Shown: piece by piece, positions 35,802-44,861 of the stretch | Layout of the letters: each line of letters begins with the position of its first letter | Position numbering within the stretch: position 1 is the first letter of the stretch | NCBI GenBank assembly: GCA_041538185.1 | Contig: JBGORM010000005.1 | Location: 186,001 to 250,000 of the forward strand | Direction of reading: 5' to 3' | DNA from: Melioribacteraceae bacterium 4301-Me | GTDB taxonomy: Bacteria; Bacteroidota; Ignavibacteria; Ignavibacteriales; Melioribacteraceae | DNA length: 64,000 nt | Translations under genes and position numbers: made by a program | The notes under the pieces: model-generated | What the model was told of the DNA's origin: nothing | The model's database searches: none | Seen by the model: the letters and a program-made list of their open reading frames with translations, nothing else

Positions 35802-37899
35802 TTCTAAAAGGAAGTTTAATTTCAAAAATTGTTTCGCCTGCTTTTGAAGAAATTAATCTTAGTGTTCCATTATGTTGTTCAATTATTTTTTGAGATACTG
35901 ATAATCCAAGACCAGTTCCTGAAGGTTTTGTAGTGAAAAAAGGATCAAAAATTTTTTCTGGTTCTTCAATTCCGTTTCCGTTATCCTTGATATAAATTAA
36001 AATCGCATCTTCATTTACTTGTGAACTCAAATGAATCGTTCCTTCATTTTCAATTGCATCAATCGAGTTTTGAACTAAATTTAACATTACCTGCTTAAAT
36101 TTATCTGAATCAACAAATATATCTGTATCATCAGTTTCATTTATGAAAGTAATTTGTTTATATAAATTATTTGCTTTTGCAAGTTGAAAGATTTCTTCGA
36201 TAAAGAATTTCAAATTTACTTTTGATAAAGTCAGTTCAGATGTTTTAGAAAATTGCAGAACTTCCTTTACAAGTTGAGTTAATCGATTTGTCTCTTTCTT
36301 AATAATTTCAAGGCATTCCTTATCATCATCATTTAGATTTAGAGTTTGACTTAAAATATCCACGTTCATTTTTATAGATGTCAAAGGCGTTTTGATTTCG
36401 TGAGCGAGTACAGCCGACATTGCACCAAGTGCTGCTAATTTTTCAGAACGCAAAATTTCAGCTTCCAATTTCTTTTTATCTGTTATATCTATCTCAACAA
36501 ATAAATAACCTTTTTGTTCTTGATTGGGGGAAATTATTTTAGTAACTGATAGCAGTAAATCTTTGCTTTTGTTTTTATTGTAAGCAATTTTAATTTCCCC
36601 AAAATACTTGCCTTTAGTTTTTACTTCCTCTATTATATTTGTAAATAAATCTGGTTCACTCTGAAACTGTAATAAATCTATACTGCTAAATTTAGCTCTG
36701 CCATAAGCCTGTTCTATCAAATTGTAAAATTGAGGATTTGCTTCGACTAACCGTAAATCATTATTTACAATAGCAATTGCTGCAAGTGATTTTTCAAAAG
36801 CGTTAAGCAAAATTGATATTCTTTCTTCACGATGAATTAATTCAGATCGATTTCTGCTTAAAGTTGCTGCCATACTATTAATCGCGTTTGTAAGTTCACC
36901 AATTTCATCTGTTGACTTAAATTTCACATTTACATCATAGTTCCCTTCTTTTATTTGTAAAACTTTTTCTTTAAGCATAGCAATTGGCTGAGCTATTATT
37001 TTTAATATTATGAATGAAAGGGCAAGACTGACAATTAAACCTATAAAAATACTGTGCAAGAAAAATCGCATAAGTTCATCATGAGTATTTATATTAAAGA
37101 GCACTCTGCCAATGGGTATTTGGATTAGCAGTATTATAATTGGAACTACCACAAGTGCGGAGAAAAATATTTTTTTATTTAAACTAAAGGAGTGAACTTT
37201 TTCAATTGCTGCCGGTAACATGTTATATTTGCTAATAGCTACAGCTGTGAAAAAAATAAATCCAACTAAAAATGCTAATGGACTTATTTCAACTAAGTAG
37301 TAAAAACCAAGTATCCATGGGAAAAATATTCCAAAGCTAAAAGTTGCTATGTAAGTAATAATCAATCCAAACAAAAAGAAAAGCAATTGTTTCCGTGTAT
37401 TTGGGTCGCTTGCTCTTCTGTATTTTATAATTATCAATATAGTGCTCACTATTATCAAAATTAGATACCACAAGACGTAAAAGAGGTAGAGCGGGGTAAA
37501 ATGAGCAACAAAGTGTTTTGGGTGTGCGTGAGACTCTATTATTAACTTACCACTCCAAAGCAAAATTAAAAGAACAACGGACGGCACAAGAATTATAAAT
37601 CCAGTAACTATGCCTATTTTCTTAGGCTCAGGGTAATTAAAAGTAAGAAAAGTGATTGACAGAAGAATCATTAGTAAAAGCGAATGACAAGATTGGTCGA
37701 GCAGAGTGACATCATGAGAAGGCATTATTACAAAATGTATTGTATGAGAGATTAAGTAAGCAATAACTAAAATTAAAGTCACTATAAAAAGTCTGGAAGT
37801 AATAACATTAGAAAAACGAGAATAGATTATAAAAATTAAACCTGCTGCTGCAATAAACGATGCCAAAAGAAACGGTATTTGTGTAAAATCTAATTCCAT
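35776..37899 (-). CDS. Sensor histidine kinase, partner of the NtrC-type regulator
   Basis: A 707-residue membrane kinase. The N-terminal ~270 residues contain multiple hydrophobic helices (IPFLLASFIAAAGLIFIIY onward), a multi-pass sensor. A further helix pair leads to a HAMP domain (IIAQPIAMLKEKVLQIKEG), a PAS domain around 370-480 (AIAIVNNDLRLVEANPQFY), HisKA with the phospho-accepting His in LAHEIKTPLTSIKM, and HATPase with NSIDAIENEG, DNGNGI and GTGLGLSV. Its 3' end overlaps the regulator gene, so they are translated together. The signal is unknown; proximity to the copper-efflux genes suggests metal or envelope stress. Confidence 0.93.
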   Translation of the reverse strand: MELDFTQIPFLLASFIAAAGLIFIIYSRFSNVITSRLFIVTLILVIAYLISHTIHFVIMPSHDVTLLDQSCHSLLLMILLSITFLTFNYPEPKKIGIVTGFIILVPSVVLLILLWSGKLIIESHAHPKHFVAHFTPLYLFYVLWYLILIIVSTILIIIKYRRASDPNTRKQLLFFLFGLIITYIATFSFGIFFPWILGFYYLVEISPLAFLVGFIFFTAVAISKYNMLPAAIEKVHSFSLNKKIFFSALVVVPIIILLIQIPIGRVLFNINTHDELMRFFLHSIFIGLIVSLALSFIILKIIAQPIAMLKEKVLQIKEGNYDVNVKFKSTDEIGELTNAINSMAATLSRNRSELIHREERISILLNAFEKSLAAIAIVNNDLRLVEANPQFYNLIEQAYGRAKFSSIDLLQFQSEPDLFTNIIEEVKTKGKYFGEIKIAYNKNKSKDLLLSVTKIISPNQEQKGYLFVEIDITDKKKLEAEILRSEKLAALGAMSAVLAHEIKTPLTSIKMNVDILSQTLNLNDDDKECLEIIKKETNRLTQLVKEVLQFSKTSELTLSKVNLKFFIEEIFQLAKANNLYKQITFINETDDTDIFVDSDKFKQVMLNLVQNSIDAIENEGTIHLSSQVNEDAILIYIKDNGNGIEEPEKIFDPFFTTKPSGTGLGLSVSQKIIEQHNGTLRLISSKAGETIFEIKLPFRNERKNFSN

Positions 37900-38002
37900 C
37901 TAAAAACTTTTTTTAACTAAAATAAAAATACATGAAGAGTTTAAGGATGTAAACAGAATAATAAATATTTCTAAGAGGATATATGTTGTGCAGTGTAAAA
38001 AT

Positions 38003-38461
38003 TTATTGACCAATTATTTCCACATTTCTGTCAAAAGCAGAGATTTTAGTGTAAAATTCGGGGGGTAATGGTGCAGACTTTTTAGTTACTGGGTCAACAT
38101 GCACAAGTACCCCCTTTCCCTCTGCTAACACATCATTATTTCTGTCCCTCTCAATTATGTGCTCGAAGCCAAAGCTCGATTTTTTTATGTATGAAATTCT
38201 TGTATAGATGTTTAATTCGTCATCAAAAAATGCTGGCTTTAAATAATTGATTTCGTTCCTTGCCATGTAATAGAGACGATTATCACTAAAAATTCCTTTG
38301 GGAGGTAGCAGACCGGCATCTTGCACATAATGAATCCTTGCTTGTTCCAAGTAATTAAAATAGACAGCGTTATTTAGTATTCTTAGCATGTCAACTTCGT
38401 TAAATCTTACTTTCACTTTATATATATGTTTAAATTTATCTTTTTCTAGTTGTGGTTTCAT
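38003..38461 (-). CDS. Acyl-CoA thioesterase, 4HBT hotdog family
   Basis: A 152-residue hotdog-fold protein. VRFNEVDMLRILNNAVYFNYLEQAR matches the 4HBT active-site helix, but the usual G-H before V-N-N is replaced by R-I-L, leaving the catalytic Asp. It cleaves or binds acyl-CoA thioesters. Its start overlaps the stop of the upstream SDR gene by four bases, so it is the last member of the beta-oxidation operon. A second, canonical paralogue lies at 48341-48772. Confidence 0.85.
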   Translation of the reverse strand: MKPQLEKDKFKHIYKVKVRFNEVDMLRILNNAVYFNYLEQARIHYVQDAGLLPPKGIFSDNRLYYMARNEINYLKPAFFDDELNIYTRISYIKKSSFGFEHIIERDRNNDVLAEGKGVLVHVDPVTKKSAPLPPEFYTKISAFDRNVEIIGQ

Positions 38462-39336
38462 TTTTTATTCCTTATCATTTGTTCAATATAGTCCCATGAT
38501 TCATTTGAAACAGCCTCGAGCATATTAAATTGGCCAGCACCTTTAAGCCACTCGCCGCCGTCTATTGTTATTACTTCACCATTGATATAAGCTGAAAAAT
38601 CTGAAACAAGGTAAGCTGCCAAATTAGACAATTCTTGATGTTCACCGACTCGTTTTAGTGGAACTTTGTTTTTAAAATCGAATTTGTCTTTAAGTTCACC
38701 CGGAAGCAGTCTATCCCAAGCTCCTTTTGTTGGAAAAGGTCCAGGTGCAATCGCATTAAATCGAATTCCATACTTTGCCCATTCAACAGCAAGAGAACGA
38801 GTTAGTGCCAATACCCCAGCTTTTGCACAAGCAGAGGGCACAACATAAGCTGAGCCAGTCCAAGCATACGTAGTGACAATATTTAAAACTGTGCCCTCTG
38901 TTTTATTTTTTATCCAATGTTTTCCAAATGCTAAAGTACAATTATATGTTCCTTTCAGCACTATGTTTACTATTACATCAAAAGCACGATGGGATAATCT
39001 TTCAGTTGGACTAATAAAATTACCTGCGGCATTGTTAACCAATACATTTACTTCACCAAATTTCTTAATACTTGTATTTAGCAGATTTTCAACTTGATTG
39101 TAATCTGTTACATCACATTCGACCGGTAATATTTCACCTTTTGTTTCGTCTGCTAACTCCTTAGCAGTGTCAGCTAAGATAGGAAATTTTCTGCTGGCTA
39201 TTACAACTTTAGCTCCTAATTCTAAGAAATACTTACTCATCGATTTACCAAGCCCGGTTCCACCGCCAGTTACAACTATTATTTTTTCTTTTAGTGAATT
39301 GTCTTTTAACATCGGGTTATTATATTTCTTTGTCAT
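38458..39336 (-). CDS. SDR-family reductase, 2,4-dienoyl-CoA reductase-like
   Basis: A 292-residue Rossmann SDR. Cofactor motif VTGGGTGLGKSM near residue 22, NNAAGNF near 101, and the lysine in PSACAKAGVLALTRSLAVEW. The residue four before that Lys is Ser, not the Tyr of classical YxxxK SDRs; dienoyl-CoA reductases also depart from the classical motif, and the NNAAGNFISPTERLS segment is typical of them. It would reduce 2,4-dienoyl-CoA intermediates from unsaturated fatty acids. It lies between acyl-CoA dehydrogenase and thioesterase genes in the operon. Confidence 0.82.
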   Translation of the reverse strand: MTKKYNNPMLKDNSLKEKIIVVTGGGTGLGKSMSKYFLELGAKVVIASRKFPILADTAKELADETKGEILPVECDVTDYNQVENLLNTSIKKFGEVNVLVNNAAGNFISPTERLSHRAFDVIVNIVLKGTYNCTLAFGKHWIKNKTEGTVLNIVTTYAWTGSAYVVPSACAKAGVLALTRSLAVEWAKYGIRFNAIAPGPFPTKGAWDRLLPGELKDKFDFKNKVPLKRVGEHQELSNLAAYLVSDFSAYINGEVITIDGGEWLKGAGQFNMLEAVSNESWDYIEQMIRNKK

Positions 39337-39400
39337 GTTTAGTTACGGGATTGTTAATATAAGATTGAATACAAATTGATCCTTTAGTGCAAAATAATAT

Positions 39401-41194
39401 TTAGAAGCAATAAGTATTGGCTTCAATTAACCTATTGGCGATTTTTCTCCGCAATCCTATAGTGTTAATAGGCTCATATTTTGTAAATCGTTTTAGACCA
39501 AGCAGAAGCATTTTCAACTCGTCACCAGTTGCAAATGCAGCGATTGCATGTTTGCCGTATTTTTCTATTTTTTCCATTGCGTCATTTATATAAACTTTTG
39601 TCATATCAATATAAGGTTGAAGTTCTTCCTCCTTTTTAATTTGAGAAAGTTTCATGGTTCTTAAATAAGCAGATTCGCAGGCAAAGACTTCAATCATCAT
39701 ATCAGTAACATTCATTATAATTTCTTGTTCATCTTTTAATTTTTCCATTAGCTTTTGTACAGCGCTTCCAGCTATCATAAGAATTGCTTTTTTTGCATTG
39801 CTTATAGCCTTTTTTTCTTTAGCTAACAATTCATCACCGCTTTCATCAAAAGAAGGTACAGACATTAGTTCTTTTTGGATTGCAAGTGCGGGTGTCATTA
39901 AATCAATTCTTCCTTTCATGGATCTTTTAATTAACATATCAACTGTAAGAAGCCGATTAATTTCGTTTGTCCCTTCAAAAATTCTATTAATTCTTGAATC
40001 GCGGTAAGCACGGGCTACAGGGTATTCTTCCGAGTAGCCGTAACCGCCGTAAATTTGTACTGCTTCGTCAACTACATAATCTAACATTTCAGAGCCGTAA
40101 ACTTTCAGCATTGCACATTCAATTGCATATTCTTCGGCAGCCTTTAATGCTGCTTGTTCGTACTTATCACCTTGTGCTTGATGTTCTTTAATTTTTTTGT
40201 TGATTAAATTACTTACTCTGTAAGTAGCGGATTCAGAGACAAATATTCTAATTGCTTGTTCAGCCAGTTTATGTTTGATTGCCCCAAAGTTAGAAATTAA
40301 TTGTCCAAATTGTTTTCTTGTATTAGCATATTCGATTGAAAGTGAAGACACCTTTTTCGCACTACCAGTCGTCATCGCGCCAAGTTTAAATCTGCCCACG
40401 TTCAATATATTAAAAGCAATATAGTGTCCCTTTCCTATTTCACCAAGAACGTTTTCAACTGGTACTTTAACATTATCTAAGAACAAAGCGCGTGTTGAAG
40501 AGCCTTTAATTCCCATTTTATTCTCTTCTTGACCGCGATTAAAGCCCTCTGAGTTTGCATCAATAATAAAGCATGTAAATTTATCGCCATCAACTTGTGC
40601 AAATGTAATTAGTATATCTGCAAACCCTCCGTTGGTAATCCACATCTTTTGTCCATTAAGAATGTAATATTTTTTGTCATCTGAAAGTTTAGCGGTAGTC
40701 TTTGCTGAAAGTGCATCTGAACCTGAAGTAGGTTCAGTTAAACAGTAAGCTGATTTCAGTTCACCGCTTGCTAATTTAGGAAGGTATTTTTTCTTTTGTT
40801 CGTCTGTGCCATAGTAAAGAATAGGAAGTGTACCAATTCCAGTATGTGCGGCATATGAAACGCCGAACGAATGACCTTTACCCATTTCCATTGCAATTGC
40901 AGTATTGGAGTTAAAGTCTTCACCTAATCCGCCATATTCTTCGGGGATAGCTGTACTAAGCAAGCCAAGTTCGCCTGCCTTTTCCATTAAACTTACAGTT
41001 AGGTTAGGTTCTTGTTTATCGATTGCATTTAGTTTTGGCCAAATTTCTTTTTCGATAAATTCTTTTGCAGTCTCAGCCATCATTTTTTGTTCTTCTGACA
41101 AATCTTCAGGAATAAAAATTGATTGAGGGTCAGCTTCTTTAATTAAAAATTCACCGCCTTTAATTACTTCTGAGTTTGATTTTACGTTTTCCAT
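39401..41194 (-). CDS. Acyl-CoA dehydrogenase
   Basis: A 597-residue enzyme of the FadE/YusJ-like size class, with a C-terminal extension beyond the usual ~380-residue core. FAD/substrate motifs: YCLTEPTSGSDALSAKTTA, WITNGGFADILITFA, and FGQLISNFGAIKHKLAEQA; the catalytic base lies in RINRIFEGTNEINRLL. It performs the first oxidation of beta-oxidation, passing electrons to ETF (not encoded here). It is 40 bases from the thiolase gene upstream and on the same strand. Confidence 0.93.
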   Translation of the reverse strand: MENVKSNSEVIKGGEFLIKEADPQSIFIPEDLSEEQKMMAETAKEFIEKEIWPKLNAIDKQEPNLTVSLMEKAGELGLLSTAIPEEYGGLGEDFNSNTAIAMEMGKGHSFGVSYAAHTGIGTLPILYYGTDEQKKKYLPKLASGELKSAYCLTEPTSGSDALSAKTTAKLSDDKKYYILNGQKMWITNGGFADILITFAQVDGDKFTCFIIDANSEGFNRGQEENKMGIKGSSTRALFLDNVKVPVENVLGEIGKGHYIAFNILNVGRFKLGAMTTGSAKKVSSLSIEYANTRKQFGQLISNFGAIKHKLAEQAIRIFVSESATYRVSNLINKKIKEHQAQGDKYEQAALKAAEEYAIECAMLKVYGSEMLDYVVDEAVQIYGGYGYSEEYPVARAYRDSRINRIFEGTNEINRLLTVDMLIKRSMKGRIDLMTPALAIQKELMSVPSFDESGDELLAKEKKAISNAKKAILMIAGSAVQKLMEKLKDEQEIIMNVTDMMIEVFACESAYLRTMKLSQIKKEEELQPYIDMTKVYINDAMEKIEKYGKHAIAAFATGDELKMLLLGLKRFTKYEPINTIGLRRKIANRLIEANTYCF

Positions 41195-41234
41195 AGTACA
41201 CCTTTATATTGTTATTTTCCGTTAATAGAGATTA

Positions 41235-42410
41235 TTAATTTAGCAACTCATAAATAGCTGCAACGCCTTGTCCACCGCCAACGCAGGCTGTAACCATTCC
41301 ATATTTCTTTTTTCTTCTTCTTAGTTCGTTAAAAATTTGGATAGAAAGTTTTGCACCAGTACAACCAAGCGGGTGTCCTAAAGCAATTGCCCCGCCATTG
41401 ACGTTAACTTTTTCTGGATTTAACCCAAGATTTCTAATTACAGCAAGGGATTGGGATGCGAATGCCTCGTTGAGTTCAATTAAATCTATATCGTCTAATT
41501 TTAGGTTAGCTTTTTGTAATGCTTTTGGGACTGCTGCAATTGGACCTATTCCCATAATTCTTGGGTCAACACCTTCTAAAGCAAAAGATTTCAAAACGGC
41601 AATTGGCTTAAGATTTAATTCCTTAACCATTTCTTCAGACATTACAAGCACAAAAGCAGCGCCATCAGACATTTGAGATGAATTACCTGCAGTTACAGTT
41701 CCTTCCGCCGCAAAAACAGGTTTTAATTTGGATAGTGCTTCGAGTGTAGTATCAGCTCGGGGTCCCTCATCTGTATCAACAATATATTTTTTTGCTTTCC
41801 TTTTTCCATTTTCAAGGAAAATTTCTTCAACTTCGATTGGAACAATCTCATCTTTAAAGTAACCGTTTTTAATTGCATTTAACGCTTTCATGTGAGATTC
41901 ATAAGCAAATTTATCCTGGTCCTCACGAGAAATTTTATAATCCCTTGCAACTTCCTCTGCTGTTAATCCCATACTCAAATAATATTCGGGGTGCTCTTTT
42001 GCAAATTTATAATTTGGTGATAACTTCCAGCCAGCAGTTGGCACCAGTGACATTGATTCGGTACCGCCTGCAATTATACAATTTGCATAGCCTGCCCGAA
42101 TTTTAGAAACTGCTATTGAGATTGTTTCTACTCCAGATGCACAATAGCGATTGACAGTCATTCCCGGCGTACGCATTGGTAAACATTGCAGAGCTATCAT
42201 TCTGCCAATTTGCAATCCTTGTTCTGCTTCTGGTACCGCATTTCCTACAATTAAATCATCAACTCTATTGGGGTCTAGTTGAGGAACTTTGTTTAACAAA
42301 TATTTAATTACGTCTGCAGCTAAATCATCTGGTCTGTAATTTTTAAAGCCGCCTTTTTTAGCTTTTCCTACTGCAGAGCGATATCCAGCTACTATATACG
42401 CTTCTTTCAT
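41235..42410 (-). CDS. fadA: Acetyl-CoA C-acyltransferase (3-ketoacyl-CoA thiolase)
   Basis: A 391-residue thiolase with all catalytic residues: nucleophile C90 in NRYCASGVETI, His in GGAIALGHPLGCTGA and the C-terminal Cys in MVTACVGGGQG. It cleaves 3-ketoacyl-CoA to acetyl-CoA and a shortened acyl-CoA, the last step of each beta-oxidation cycle. It follows the multifunctional FadN-type gene by 14 bases, indicating one transcript. Confidence 0.94.
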   Translation of the reverse strand: MKEAYIVAGYRSAVGKAKKGGFKNYRPDDLAADVIKYLLNKVPQLDPNRVDDLIVGNAVPEAEQGLQIGRMIALQCLPMRTPGMTVNRYCASGVETISIAVSKIRAGYANCIIAGGTESMSLVPTAGWKLSPNYKFAKEHPEYYLSMGLTAEEVARDYKISREDQDKFAYESHMKALNAIKNGYFKDEIVPIEVEEIFLENGKRKAKKYIVDTDEGPRADTTLEALSKLKPVFAAEGTVTAGNSSQMSDGAAFVLVMSEEMVKELNLKPIAVLKSFALEGVDPRIMGIGPIAAVPKALQKANLKLDDIDLIELNEAFASQSLAVIRNLGLNPEKVNVNGGAIALGHPLGCTGAKLSIQIFNELRRRKKKYGMVTACVGGGQGVAAIYELLN

Positions 42411-42424
42411 AATTTTTACCTTTA

Positions 42425-44830
42425 TTAATTTCTTAATGGTTTTCCTGTTGTAAGAATACTTTGAATTCTTTCTAATGTTTTCTTTTCTCCAATTAGACTA
42501 AGAAAAGCTTCTCTTTCTAAATCGAGCAAGTACTGTTCAGAAACTAAAGTGGGAGCAGTTAAATCTCCGCCACACATAACAAAAGCTAATTTCTCAGCAA
42601 TTTTTTTATCGTGTTCTGTTATATACCTTGCTGTATGGAATGAAAATGCACCAACTAAAAGAGCAGCTAATGCTGATTTACCCAATACTTTTATATCATT
42701 TCTTTGCAGCGGTTGAGTATAGCCTTGGTCGCTTAATTCGATGACAGCTTTTTTTGCTTCGTTTATTAGTCTGTTTTGGTTGAGAATATATTTATCTCTG
42801 CCATTTCGCAGTATTCCCATGCCAAATGCTTTTTGGGCAGATGTAGAGACTTTAGCCATTGCTATGTTCATAAACATTTCTTGAAGGATTGGCAGTTCAA
42901 CAACACCTTCTTGGTATTTATCCGAGGCACGAAGTGTCATTTCCTTAGTCCCGCCGCCGGCTGGAATAATTCCAACTCCAACTTCAACAAGTCCAATATA
43001 AGTCTCAGCGGAAGCAACAACTTTATCAGAATGCAGACAAACTTCGCAGCCGCCTCCCAAGGTCATTCCATGCGGTGCCGAAACAACAGGCACAGCGGAA
43101 TATCTTATTCTCATTGTAGATTGTTGAAACATTCTAACAGCCATATCAATTTCATCGTATTCTTGTTCTGTGGCTAACATAAACATCATAGCTAAATTTG
43201 CACCGGCTGAAAAATTTTGGGCATCGTTGCCAATTACAAGTCCTCGAAAATCTTTCTCTGCAATTTCAATTGACTTGTTAATTGCTTCAAGAATTTCAGA
43301 GCCAATTGAGTTCATCTTTGTTTGAAATTCAAGATTTAGCACACCATCGCCAATATCGTGCAAAGTTGCACCTGTGTTTTTCCATACAGGTTTGTTTGCT
43401 CGATAGTTATCTAAAATTATAAATTCATTTTTACCCGGAATATCTTTATAAGAATTTGAATTTATATCATAATACTTTTTCTTGCCGTTTTCTATTTTGT
43501 AGAAGGAATTGAATCCTCCTTTTAACATTTCATAAACCCATTTGGCCGGCTTAAGGTTTTCTTCTTCCATTAACTTTATAGTATATTCAACACCGAGAAC
43601 GTCCCAGGTTTCAAAAGGTCCTAGTTCCCAACCAAAACCAGCTCGAAGTGCATCGTCAACTTTGTATATTTCATCGGCAATTTCTAAGATTCGATTTGAA
43701 GAATACTGAAATATCATAAACGAGAGTTTCTTAAGAAATTCGCCGGCTTTATCTTTAGAGAAGGTTAAAGCTTTTATTCTTTCTTTAAGGTTTTCTAATT
43801 GCTTAGCTGCTGTTACCGATGCGTACTTGACTTTTGGCGAGGGCTCATATTCAAATGTTTCAGTATTTAGTTCAAGGATTTCTTTTTCTCCTTTTTCGTT
43901 TTTTACTTTCTTATAAAAGCCTTGACCTGTCTTATCGCCCAGCCAGTTATTGTTTACAAGTTTACTTACAAAATCCGGAACTTTAAACAACTCGCGCCAC
44001 TCATCATTAGGACAATCTTTGTATATATTGTTCGCGACTTTAACAAGTGTATCAATCCCAACTACATCGGCAGTACGAAATGTTGCTGATTTTGGTTTGC
44101 CTGTCAACGGCCCAGTTAAAGTATCAATCTCCTTTACTTTTAAGCCAAGTTCTTTCATCAATTTAAAGACAGCCATAATGCTGAACACGCCAATTCTATT
44201 TGCGATGAAAGCCGGTGTATCTTTACATAGCACAGGTGTTTTGCCCAAAAATACGTCGCTGTAATACACTAAAAAATCTACAACTTCTTGTTTTGTTTTT
44301 TCTGTTGGAATAATCTCCAGTAACGGCAAATATCTTGGTGGATTGAAAAAGTGCGCTCCGCAAAAATGTTGCTGGAAGTCTTCGCTTCTTCCACTTAGCA
44401 TCGAATGAATTGGGATTCCGGATGTGTTAGTAGTTACCAGAGTTCCGCTCTTTCTAAATTTCTCAACTTTTTCAAGAACTGACTTTTTTATTTCGAGATT
44501 TTCAACCACTGCTTCAATTATCCAATCGCATTCTTTCAGCCAACCGAGATTATCTTCAAAATTACCGGTTTTAATTCTTGAGGCAAAGGACTCATCGTAT
44601 AGCGATTCTGGTTTTGCCTTTAATACATTTTGTAGGTTTGTGTTAACTATTCTGTTTCTAAATTCGGCACTTTGTTCTGTTAAGCCTTTTTTAATTTCTT
44701 CATCTGTAAGCTTAGGTGGTACTATATCGAGCAAATAAACATTGCAGCCAATATTTGCAAAATGGCATGCGATGCGTGAGCCCATAACTCCCGACCCAAG
44801 CACTGCAACATTTTTAATTATTCTTTTCAT
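42425..44830 (-). CDS. fadN: 3-hydroxyacyl-CoA dehydrogenase / enoyl-CoA hydratase (FadN type)
   Basis: An 801-residue bifunctional enzyme in the FadN domain order: NAD-binding 3-hydroxyacyl-CoA dehydrogenase first (VAVLGSGVMGSRIACHFANIG at residue 7, then HFFNPPRYLPLLEIIP), with the enoyl-CoA hydratase (crotonase) domain towards the C-terminus (FSAGANLAMMFMLA and VSAPHGMTLGGGCEVCLHSD). This order differs from E. coli FadB. It catalyses hydration and the second oxidation. Located between the acyl-CoA ligase and thiolase genes with short gaps. Confidence 0.92.
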   Translation of the reverse strand: MKRIIKNVAVLGSGVMGSRIACHFANIGCNVYLLDIVPPKLTDEEIKKGLTEQSAEFRNRIVNTNLQNVLKAKPESLYDESFASRIKTGNFEDNLGWLKECDWIIEAVVENLEIKKSVLEKVEKFRKSGTLVTTNTSGIPIHSMLSGRSEDFQQHFCGAHFFNPPRYLPLLEIIPTEKTKQEVVDFLVYYSDVFLGKTPVLCKDTPAFIANRIGVFSIMAVFKLMKELGLKVKEIDTLTGPLTGKPKSATFRTADVVGIDTLVKVANNIYKDCPNDEWRELFKVPDFVSKLVNNNWLGDKTGQGFYKKVKNEKGEKEILELNTETFEYEPSPKVKYASVTAAKQLENLKERIKALTFSKDKAGEFLKKLSFMIFQYSSNRILEIADEIYKVDDALRAGFGWELGPFETWDVLGVEYTIKLMEEENLKPAKWVYEMLKGGFNSFYKIENGKKKYYDINSNSYKDIPGKNEFIILDNYRANKPVWKNTGATLHDIGDGVLNLEFQTKMNSIGSEILEAINKSIEIAEKDFRGLVIGNDAQNFSAGANLAMMFMLATEQEYDEIDMAVRMFQQSTMRIRYSAVPVVSAPHGMTLGGGCEVCLHSDKVVASAETYIGLVEVGVGIIPAGGGTKEMTLRASDKYQEGVVELPILQEMFMNIAMAKVSTSAQKAFGMGILRNGRDKYILNQNRLINEAKKAVIELSDQGYTQPLQRNDIKVLGKSALAALLVGAFSFHTARYITEHDKKIAEKLAFVMCGGDLTAPTLVSEQYLLDLEREAFLSLIGEKKTLERIQSILTTGKPLRN

Positions 44831-44861
44831 TTTTACATCTCAGTTTATTTGTGAAATTACA

